Positions 1 to 5,862 of a stretch of 7,867 nucleotides of DNA are shown here, piece by piece. The translations under genes were made by a program, and so were the position numbers. The notes below the pieces were generated by a model. That model did not search any database and was not told where the DNA came from. It was given only the letters and a program-made list of their open reading frames with translations. The stretch covers positions 1 to 7,867 of the forward strand of contig CAYSLC010000234.1 in NCBI GenBank assembly GCA_964431545.1. Reading direction: 5' to 3'. Source of the stretch: CAYSLC01 sp964431545. Its GTDB lineage: Bacteria; Desulfobacterota; Desulfobacteria; Desulfobacterales; JAABSP01. The stretch's first letter is position 1, and every line of letters begins with the position of its first letter.

Positions 1-780
1 GTGGGCGATACGGTCTCCTGCGGGGCCTGCTGCGGCCTCTACAACGTGGCGGACGCCTCGGAGGCGTCGCTGACGGCCCTGCTGGTCCGCCGCACCGAAG
101 CCTTCTCCGAACTGCCCCGAACCCTTGAGGCGCTCCTCGCCTTCATGGAACGGGCGGCGTCCCTGGAATCCCAGGACCGGCCCTTTCCCCACTTTCACCA
201 CTGCCCCTTCATCGGTCTCGTCGGCATGCGGCGCTCCCGGGTGGGATGCCTGCTCCATCCGCTGGCGGCCGGCAACGAGGGGATCGACTTCCGCGGGATC
301 AGCCATTACGGGGGGCTCGCCTGCCGGATCTATTTCTGCCCCACCCACCGGCGCGTCTCTCCGGCGGCCAAAGAGATCATCCGGACCGCCGCCGAGGACT
401 GGTACCGCTACGGGCTGGTGATCACCGAGGCCCGGCTCCTCAACGCCTTCTTCGGCGCGGCGGAGGACCGGATGGGCCGGCCGTTGCCCCCGGCGGACCG
501 GATCGGATCGGAAGGGCTGGACGCGGCGCGCGGCCTCATGGCCCTGCGGCTGCGTTGGCCCTACCGGCCTCCCGGGGCCCCCCTGGCCAGCGACTTCTTC
601 GAGGCGGACCGCCGGCCCAAACCGCCGGCGTCCTATCCGGAGGGAATGCCCCCCTCCCGCCACGACCCCATCTTCCGGGAGCTGGGCTCCCGGTTTCCGG
701 ACGAAAAGGCGGTCCGGACCGCCGAGGCGATCCTCGACGGGATCATCGGGCGGCTGGCGGCGGATCTGGAAGGAAGATGA
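1..780 (+). CDS. Cysteine-rich protein of unknown function, possibly metal-binding; 5' end uncertain
   Basis: This frame opens with GTG at base 1 and ends at TGA 778-780, giving 259 residues; because the window begins there, the true start may lie upstream. Seven cysteines fall in the first half: C7, C10 and C11 (a CGACCG motif), C68 in HHCPF, C83 in VGCLLHP, then C108 and C113 in ACRIYFCP. The second half has none and looks like an ordinary helical domain. The spacing (CxxCC, later GCxxHP, then CxxxxC) recalls YkgJ-type zinc/iron-chelating proteins, to which 5134-5739 clearly belongs, so a bound metal or Fe-S cluster is plausible but unproven. There is no signal peptide or membrane segment, so it is probably cytoplasmic. 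It converges on the channel gene, whose stop codon is 12 bp away, so it is not in that operon. I do not recognise a characterised homologue. Confidence 0.8.
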   Translation: MGDTVSCGACCGLYNVADASEASLTALLVRRTEAFSELPRTLEALLAFMERAASLESQDRPFPHFHHCPFIGLVGMRRSRVGCLLHPLAAGNEGIDFRGISHYGGLACRIYFCPTHRRVSPAAKEIIRTAAEDWYRYGLVITEARLLNAFFGAAEDRMGRPLPPADRIGSEGLDAARGLMALRLRWPYRPPGAPLASDFFEADRRPKPPASYPEGMPPSRHDPIFRELGSRFPDEKAVRTAEAILDGIIGRLAADLEGR

Positions 781-792
781 GGGCGGCCGGGC

Positions 793-3700
793 TCACGCCG
801 ACTTCTTGAACCCGAAGAAGGACTGGATCTTGCCCAGGATCTGGGCGGAGAGGGTCCGTTCCGATTCCGCGGCGTCGGGGGTGTGGACGGCGGCGCTCTC
901 CATCGCCTTTTTCCGGCGGACCAGGACGTTGCTCAGGACCCAGGAGAGTTCCGGGCGCTTTTCCATGAGCGGGGAGATGTCCGTTTTGGTGATCTCGTAG
1001 AGGTGGCTTTCGGTGAGGGAGATCACGGTGGCGGTGCGGGGCTCGCCGGTGAGCAGGGCCATCTCGCCGAAAAAGTCTCCGGGGCCGAGGCGGGCGATCT
1101 CCAGGGGCTCCCGGCCGCCCCGGGCCGTTCGGACCCCCAGGACCCCCTCGGAGATGATGAACAGCGAGTCCCCCGCGTCCCCCTGCTGGACCACCACGTC
1201 CTCCGGACTGTAATAGCGGCTCTTCATCCGCTGGCTCAGGTATTCCTTGGCATCCCCGGAGAAGGGTTCGAAGATGTCGAGGTCGTGGAGGATGGTCAGG
1301 GGGCGGCTCACCCGCTCCTTTTTCGCCGCCTTGAGGGCCATGTGGATCTCCTGGCGCTCCATCACGTGCTTGATGCCGGCGTAGTGGAGGTGCTTCCAGA
1401 CGCTCTCCCAGATCATCTCGTTGTGGGCGAACTTCTGGCCGTAGTCCCGGACGAAGACCGAGATGAGGTAGTTGGCGGCCCACGACTCGCTCTGGCCGGT
1501 CATGCCGGCGGTGAGGCCCAGAAACCGGGTCCCCGGCGGCGGATCATGGAGGACCCCCTTGGTGGCCAGGGCCGCGTCCAGCAGGACCTTCTTGACCCGA
1601 TCCGGCGGATGGGTGGGGTCGACATGGATGGTGAAGTACTTGAAGTAGGCGTCGGTGGGGTAGCTGAAGTTCTCGATGGAGGACTCCGACGCCTGGCTGT
1701 TGGGGATGGTCAGGATGCTGGAGTCCCGGGTGAGCAGCCGGGTGGCCCGCCAGTTGATGTCCACCACCTTCCCCTCGGTGTAGCTGCCGATCTTCACCCA
1801 GTCGTTGATCCGGAAGGGCCGCTCCAGGTTGATGGCGATGCCCGAAAAGATGTTGGCGATGTTGATCTGGACGGCCAGGCCGATGATCATGGCGATGACG
1901 CCGGAGGTGGCCAGCAGGCTGGTGAGCCGCTGTTCGAAGACGAAGGCGACGATGGCGAACAGCGCCATCAGGTAGATCATCAGGGCGATCAGGTTCCGGA
2001 CGATGTGGGGGATGTCCCGTCCGGTCCGCTCCTCCAGGGGCTCCCAGATGAACCGTTCGATGCCCACCGTCAGAAAGTAGGCGGTGGTCACCCACCAGAG
2101 GACGTCGAAGGAGAGGACCACCGTCTCGAAGTAGGTCTTGTTGAGGTGAGGCCCCATCCGGGCCAGGAGAAAGACCTCGGCGGAGAGGAGCCACAGGAAG
2201 GCGAAGATGATCTGGAGGGCCCACATGGTCTTGCGGAACCGACGGAGGTTGACCAGGGGACGGACCATCCGCCCCTTGACGATGAGCGACAGCAAAATAG
2301 CGGTACCGGTGCTCACGATGAGGACATAGGTGGCCCACAGGGGGTGCATCAATCTCCGGAGGCTGAAGGCGTCCTCCGTGATGCGGACCCCCACGTTGAA
2401 CCGGGAGTACTCCAGGGTCCCCCCCTCGATGTTGAGGTGGTCGGGGTCCCCCAGGGAATCCTTTTCGGCGATGTCCTGGAAGAACCAGGCCCGGGAGACC
2501 TTCCACCCCTCCACCCCCTTCATCACCCCGTCCCGCCGCATCTTCTCCCCCGGGGACTGGCCCTTTTTCAGGCGCATGCCCAGAAGGTCCTTGACGAAGA
2601 TGAGGCTGTTGCGGTCCAGGCTCCGGGACCGAAAGCTCACCCCCAGGATATGCTGGCCGAAGATGTGCTGGCCGGGGAGAAAGTCGGCCCGGAACCGGCC
2701 CTTGACCTGGTAGAGTTCATAGGTCTGGCCGTCCGTCTTCTTCAGGTGGGCCGGCTCCCCGAGCTGGATCGGCTCCAGGGCGTTGAGGAACTCGATGCTG
2801 CGCAGGTCGAGGTCCCCCCGGTAGCGGAACCAGAGATAGAAGTCGATGGTGGCGGAGAGGTTCTCCACGTCGAGTTCGCTGATCTCGTTGATCCGGATGC
2901 CGGTATAGACCAGATTGATCTTGTAGGAGTACCGCCCGTCGAAGAGGATGATCCTCCCCTCCCGGACCGCCTGGTCGAAATTGGGCACCTCGTGGAGATT
3001 GGGGATGGACTGGAACTGGGTCAGCGCCGAGACGATGTTCTGGCGCCGGTAGACGCCGATGAAGATCGGCTTGAGGGAGTCGCCGTTCTTGTCGAAGTAG
3101 TTGTACCCGGTCACCCCCTCGATGGCGTTGTACGGGTTGGTGAGCTGGCCGAGGAATTCCCGGATCCTTTCTCGGTCCTCGGCCGCCGTCTCCCGGGCGC
3201 CGGCCACCCCCATGGCCTGTAACGCCTCCACGAGGATCATGGCCGTATCGTAGGCGAAGGCCGAATGCCATCCCGGATCATCGCCGTAGGTGTCGAGGTA
3301 CGCCTCCCGGAACTGGAGCCCCTTCTCGTTGGTGGTGTCGTAGATCAGGGGCGTCGTGACGAACATGCCGTCGGTGTAGAACCCCGGATTGCTCTTTTCC
3401 TTGGGAAACTCCTGGAAGGTCTCCTGGAACGCCTCGGAGGAGAACGCGTCCGGGGCCATGATGGGGTTCTTCACCAGGCTGTCCTTCATCAGCTTGATGA
3501 GCTTGGTCCCCTCCTGGGCGTGGGTGGCCAGAAAGATCACTCCGGCGTCGTTCTTGTACTGGAGTTCGTTGACGATCTGGATCAGGGACTGGTCGAGCAG
3601 ATCGTCGTTCTTCCGGAACCCCCATTTGTACCGGATCTTCATCCCCATGGCCGTGGCGGTCTGTTCGAAGACCTTGGCCAGGTATCCGCCGTACTCCTGG

Positions 3701-4269
3701 TCCTCGTGGATGATGCTGGCGGTGTTGTGGCCCAGGACCTTGTTGGCGTAGGTGGCCAGAAACCGCCCCTGGAAGTTGTCGTTGAAGATGGTTCGGAAAT
3801 ACCAGGGGTTGCCCTGGGTGATCTTGACGTTGGTGGAGGCCGGACTCACGGCCGGGATCCGGTACTTCTGGTAGATCTCCCCCCCCTGGATGGAGCAGGA
3901 GCTGTAATGGTGGCCGATCACCGCCACGGCCCGGCCGTCCTCGACGATCTCCAGGGCCCGTTTCCGGGCCTGCTCGGGGCGGTTTCCGTCGTCATAGACG
4001 TCGAGGACCACCCGTTTTCCGTTCACCCCGCCCCACCGGTTGACCAGGTTCAGGTAAAGGTCGATCCCCTGGAGAAACGCCTTCCCCACGGCGGCGTCCG
4101 GGCCGGACATGGGGCCCACCAGGGCCAGATGGATGGTGTTGCCGTCGTCGCCGGCAAGGAGGAAACAGGAGGCGACGCCCCCGGAGAGCAGGCCGACGAG
4201 CAGAAGGACGAACACGATCCTGCGCAGGAGCAGGCGCCGGCGGCGGGAAGGGGGGTGCGGAGATTCCAT
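793..4269 (-). CDS. Chimeric ion channel: periplasmic binding domain, pLGIC-like ectodomain, MscS pore, cyclic-nucleotide-binding domain
   Basis: This 1158-residue inner-membrane protein probably conducts ions under dual ligand control. Residues 8-40 are an arginine-rich start plus hydrophobic segment ending in a lipobox-like VASC (C35). Residues 45-415 look like a branched-chain amino-acid-type substrate-binding protein (type I periplasmic fold; LVGPMSG near 50). Residues 445-640 resemble the beta-sandwich ectodomain of pentameric ligand-gated channels (moderate confidence). Membrane segments lie near 645-665, 683-703, 713-737, 757-779 and 784-804; the arginine/lysine-rich loop at 666-681 fits the cytoplasmic side. 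Residues 755-970 are an MscS pore and beta domain (pore helix 784-815, then ERPFRINDWV and TIPNSQ). Residues 990-1110 are a cyclic-nucleotide-binding domain with an intact phosphate-binding cassette (FGEMALL 1067-1073, R1078). Topology puts the binding domain outside and the nucleotide domain inside. An MscS pore plus this C-terminal domain matches the bCNG subfamily. The ATG at 4269 lacks an obvious Shine-Dalgarno and follows the CBS-ACT gene by 28 bp, so it may be translationally coupled. Confidence 0.93.
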   Translation of the reverse strand: MESPHPPSRRRRLLLRRIVFVLLLVGLLSGGVASCFLLAGDDGNTIHLALVGPMSGPDAAVGKAFLQGIDLYLNLVNRWGGVNGKRVVLDVYDDGNRPEQARKRALEIVEDGRAVAVIGHHYSSCSIQGGEIYQKYRIPAVSPASTNVKITQGNPWYFRTIFNDNFQGRFLATYANKVLGHNTASIIHEDQEYGGYLAKVFEQTATAMGMKIRYKWGFRKNDDLLDQSLIQIVNELQYKNDAGVIFLATHAQEGTKLIKLMKDSLVKNPIMAPDAFSSEAFQETFQEFPKEKSNPGFYTDGMFVTTPLIYDTTNEKGLQFREAYLDTYGDDPGWHSAFAYDTAMILVEALQAMGVAGARETAAEDRERIREFLGQLTNPYNAIEGVTGYNYFDKNGDSLKPIFIGVYRRQNIVSALTQFQSIPNLHEVPNFDQAVREGRIILFDGRYSYKINLVYTGIRINEISELDVENLSATIDFYLWFRYRGDLDLRSIEFLNALEPIQLGEPAHLKKTDGQTYELYQVKGRFRADFLPGQHIFGQHILGVSFRSRSLDRNSLIFVKDLLGMRLKKGQSPGEKMRRDGVMKGVEGWKVSRAWFFQDIAEKDSLGDPDHLNIEGGTLEYSRFNVGVRITEDAFSLRRLMHPLWATYVLIVSTGTAILLSLIVKGRMVRPLVNLRRFRKTMWALQIIFAFLWLLSAEVFLLARMGPHLNKTYFETVVLSFDVLWWVTTAYFLTVGIERFIWEPLEERTGRDIPHIVRNLIALMIYLMALFAIVAFVFEQRLTSLLATSGVIAMIIGLAVQINIANIFSGIAINLERPFRINDWVKIGSYTEGKVVDINWRATRLLTRDSSILTIPNSQASESSIENFSYPTDAYFKYFTIHVDPTHPPDRVKKVLLDAALATKGVLHDPPPGTRFLGLTAGMTGQSESWAANYLISVFVRDYGQKFAHNEMIWESVWKHLHYAGIKHVMERQEIHMALKAAKKERVSRPLTILHDLDIFEPFSGDAKEYLSQRMKSRYYSPEDVVVQQGDAGDSLFIISEGVLGVRTARGGREPLEIARLGPGDFFGEMALLTGEPRTATVISLTESHLYEITKTDISPLMEKRPELSWVLSNVLVRRKKAMESAAVHTPDAAESERTLSAQILGKIQSFFGFKKSA

Positions 4270-4297
4270 GGCGGTCGGTCCGAAAGGCCGAAACGGA

Positions 4298-4972
4298 TCA
4301 GGCCTCGGGGACCAGCGGCCGGGGATCCTGGATATAGTCGGTCATCACCTTGAAACCGGCCTCCCGGAGCAGGGAGACCGCCCGGTCCCCGTTTTCCGAG
4401 GAGACCCGCATCACCAGGAGGTAGACGCCGGGATGGCCCTTTTCCGGCCAGCTGAAGATGGACCGGATGTTGATGTCGTTCTCCTTGAGGATCCGGGCCA
4501 CCTCGGCGATGAAGCCGATGCGGTCCTTGACCACGATGGTGAACCGGGCGCTCTCGTCGTCGATGCCGATGGCCTCCAGCAGGACCCCCATCACGTCGGT
4601 GGTGGTGATGATGCCGGAGAGGGTCTCGCCCTCGAGCACCGGAAGGGCGCTGATCCGGTTCTCCTGCATGATGTAGGCGGCCCGCTCGATGGTGGTGGCC
4701 GGAGAGACGGTGATGATCTTCTTGACCATGATCATCCCCACGGTCACGCGGCTCAAAAGGTAGTTGAGTTCATGGGTGGAGAGGGAGGTGGCCGGGGAGG
4801 CCCAGCTCTGCTTGATGTCCCGGTCCGAGACGATCCCCTTCAGGCCTTTTTTCCCGTCCACCACCAGAAGGTGGTCGATGCGCTTTTCCGCCAGCAGATC
4901 CCGGGCCTTGGCGATGGGGGTGTCCGGCGTCGCGGTGACGAGATCGGTGTGCATGACGCGGCCGACGTACAT
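4298..4972 (-). CDS. CBS-CBS-ACT domain regulatory protein (AcuB-like)
   Basis: This is a 224-residue soluble protein. CBS motif 1 covers about residues 1-57 and ends in GIVSDRDI; CBS motif 2 covers about 76-133 and ends in GIITTTDV. The aspartates in these endings are typical ribose contacts of CBS pairs that bind AMP, ATP or related adenosyl ligands. Residues 141-212 form an ACT domain (FTIVVKDRIGFIAEVARIL), a fold that usually binds amino acids or mediates dimer contacts. The order CBS-CBS-ACT and the length match AcuB-like proteins, which are named after the acetoin-utilisation locus of Bacillus; most, including probably this one, have no established link to acetoin. There is no enzyme domain, so the role is presumably to sense adenine nucleotide or amino acid and regulate a partner. 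The ATG at 4972 is supported by AAGGAG 8 nt upstream. The channel gene follows after 28 bp, so the two are probably co-transcribed. Confidence 0.92.
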   Translation of the reverse strand: MYVGRVMHTDLVTATPDTPIAKARDLLAEKRIDHLLVVDGKKGLKGIVSDRDIKQSWASPATSLSTHELNYLLSRVTVGMIMVKKIITVSPATTIERAAYIMQENRISALPVLEGETLSGIITTTDVMGVLLEAIGIDDESARFTIVVKDRIGFIAEVARILKENDINIRSIFSWPEKGHPGVYLLVMRVSSENGDRAVSLLREAGFKVMTDYIQDPRPLVPEA

Positions 4973-4980
4973 GGTCGTGG

Positions 4981-4986
4981 CTCCTT
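4981..4986 (-). promoter_or_regulatory. Ribosome binding site of the CBS-ACT gene
   Basis: On the minus strand AAGGAG lies 8 nt before the ATG at 4972, which is ideal spacing and strength. It fixes that start over the longer out-of-frame ATG-initiated frame that begins at 5094. Confidence 0.8.
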
Positions 4987-5040
4987 CTTTCCTTGGGATG
5001 GGTCGGGGTTCATGGGTCGATCACACGCAAGGTCTTCTCT

Positions 5041-5070
5041 TATATAGAAAAACAAAAAGGCCGGTGTCAA
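5041..5070 (-). promoter_or_regulatory. Sigma70-like promoter for the CBS-ACT / channel operon
   Basis: Read on the minus strand, a perfect -35 TTGACA (5065-5070) is followed 18 bp later by TATATA (5041-5046), inside an AT-rich patch of an otherwise GC-rich window. An overlapping alternative -10, TATAAG (5039-5044), has 20 bp spacing and is less good. Transcription would start near 5034, about 60 nt before the CBS-ACT ATG. The position just upstream of the first gene of the minus-strand pair supports it; it has not been tested. Confidence 0.65.
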
Positions 5071-5102
5071 GGAAAAGGGATGGGGCCGCATCAAAATTGC
5101 GC

Positions 5103-5132
5103 TTGACAGCCTCCTGAATTTTTTCCTAATAT
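5103..5132 (+). promoter_or_regulatory. Sigma70-like promoter on the plus strand, antisense to the YkgJ-family gene
   Basis: TTGACA (5103-5108), an 18 bp spacer and TAATAT (5127-5132) form a near-consensus rightward promoter. It sits immediately beyond the stop codon of the minus-strand gene at 5134-5739, so an RNA starting near 5139 would run antisense through that entire gene and could continue to the cyclase at 5863. No credible protein is encoded directly downstream on this strand. The match is good for such a GC-rich sequence but could be a chance product of the AT-rich intergenic patch. Confidence 0.4.
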
Positions 5133-5133
5133 T

Positions 5134-5739
5134 TTATTCATGTTGCGAACGGTTGCCCCCCGGGGCGGCCCGGGGGGGAGAGATCCGCACCCGGCGCAGG
5201 AGGCGGAAGGAGACGGCCGGGGAGAGCCGGGGCGGCCGTCGTCCCTCGGACCGCCTCAGTTTTCCGGCATAACCGCCGTTTCCATAGGCCCAGGTCTCGA
5301 TGACGGACCGGTGGAAGGTCCGCTCGATCCGGGCGAGCATGGGCTCCACCCCGGAGGCCGCCAGCCGCCGCCCCCAGGGGCAGTCCCAGAGCAGCCACCA
5401 CCCCTTTTTCTCCGTCAGGGCATAAAAATCGAAGGGGAAGATCCGGCAGTCGAAGGGCCGATCCGCGTAGATGGCGCACCCCCGGACCCGGGGGTCGAAA
5501 AAGAGGCAGTAGCCGTCCTCCCGGACCTTCAGGAAGTGGTGGCCGTTCCGGGTCTCGAAGAAGTCGGACCGTCCGACGGCCCGCTGGATGGCCGAAATCT
5601 CGTGGCGGCACAAGGGGGGCGGTTCGAAGTGGCGGTTGGAGCAACACCACTGGCCCCCGCACAGGCGGCGGCAGACGGAAGCCGCGTCGTGGCCGGCCTC
5701 CCCGTCCGAGGCCCCGCCGGCGCCTTCCGGGAAGTTCAC
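5134..5739 (-). CDS. YkgJ-family cysteine-rich (zinc/iron-chelating) protein
   Basis: The 201-residue product carries nine cysteines in the order typical of YkgJ/CxxCxxCC proteins: C23, C27, C32 and C33 (CRRLC then WCC), C44, C78 in GYCLFF, C88 in GCAIY, C98 in RPFDCRIFPF, and C120 in WDCPW. The motif GCxIYxxRPxxCRxFPF is the family hallmark. The family is predicted to bind zinc or an iron-sulfur cluster, and its biochemical role is not established. GTG at 5739 was chosen because it is the nearest in-frame start upstream of the first cysteine; no strong Shine-Dalgarno precedes it, and no in-frame ATG, GTG or TTG occurs in the region just upstream, so the start is provisional. The C-terminal 40 residues are arginine- and proline-rich. 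It is divergent from the cyclase gene (123 bp between starts). The CBS-ACT gene lies downstream on the same strand, but that gene has its own promoter. Confidence 0.85.
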   Translation of the reverse strand: MNFPEGAGGASDGEAGHDAASVCRRLCGGQWCCSNRHFEPPPLCRHEISAIQRAVGRSDFFETRNGHHFLKVREDGYCLFFDPRVRGCAIYADRPFDCRIFPFDFYALTEKKGWWLLWDCPWGRRLAASGVEPMLARIERTFHRSVIETWAYGNGGYAGKLRRSEGRRPPRLSPAVSFRLLRRVRISPPRAAPGGNRSQHE

Positions 5740-5844
5740 GGGCGGTCCGGCGGCAAAGGATCGGTCGACGCCGGGGGGCCGGGGAAGATCATCCCGTTGA
5801 CCGGGGAACGCCCCACGGCCCCGGACGGGGAATACGGACTTGGA

Positions 5845-5850
5845 TAAGGA
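5845..5850 (+). promoter_or_regulatory. Likely ribosome binding site of the cyclase gene
   Basis: TAAGGA lies 12 nt before the ATG at 5863, a slightly long spacing. The TAA at 5845-5847 is itself an in-frame stop for the cyclase frame, so 5863 is the only credible start. I see no convincing -10/-35 pair for this gene in 5740-5845: TTGACC at 5797 has no suitably spaced -10. Confidence 0.55.
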
Positions 5851-5860
5851 TCGATATCGA
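5851..5860. promoter_or_regulatory. 10-bp perfect palindrome between the ribosome binding site and start of the cyclase gene
   Basis: TCGATATCGA reads the same on both strands and sits exactly between the Shine-Dalgarno (ending 5850) and the ATG (5863). A second palindrome, ATGATCAT, spans the start codon at 5863-5870. They could be operator half-sites or could hold translation signals in a small hairpin, but short palindromes arise by chance and no factor can be assigned. Confidence 0.25.
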
Positions 5861-5862
5861 CC

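Noticed and set aside
776..800. Bidirectional terminator between the convergent genes
   Set aside because: Only 12 bp separate the stop codons, and no GC stem followed by a T-run is visible on either strand.
883..3222. 779-codon open frame on the plus strand
   Set aside because: It lies wholly opposite the channel gene, its translation is a run of Gly/Asp/Val/Pro-rich low complexity without any motif, and the minus strand encodes clear MscS and nucleotide-binding domains. It is a shadow of G/C-biased third positions.
3265..4353. 362-codon plus-strand open frame
   Set aside because: It is antisense to the binding-protein domain of the channel and has no recognisable features.
5050..5075. Rho-independent terminator after the YkgJ-family gene (T-rich run on the minus strand)
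   Set aside because: The T-run follows only a 4-bp GGCC palindrome, with no real stem, and it forms the spacer of the operon promoter.
4840..5094. 84-codon minus-strand frame upstream of and overlapping the CBS-ACT start
   Set aside because: It spans the promoter and Shine-Dalgarno of the CBS-ACT gene and continues out of frame through its first CBS motif.
5091..5141. 16-codon minus-strand ORF overlapping the YkgJ-family stop
   Set aside because: It has no suitably placed ribosome binding site and no feature beyond being open; too short to support.
5797..5836. Promoter for the cyclase from TTGACC (5797) and AATACG (5831)
   Set aside because: The spacing is 28 bp, far outside the sigma70 range.
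5140..5847. 235-codon plus-strand frame starting just after the promoter-like sequence at 5103-5132
   Set aside because: Tempting because of promoter placement, but no Shine-Dalgarno precedes it, the translation is low-complexity, and the opposite strand has an unmistakable nine-cysteine YkgJ pattern.
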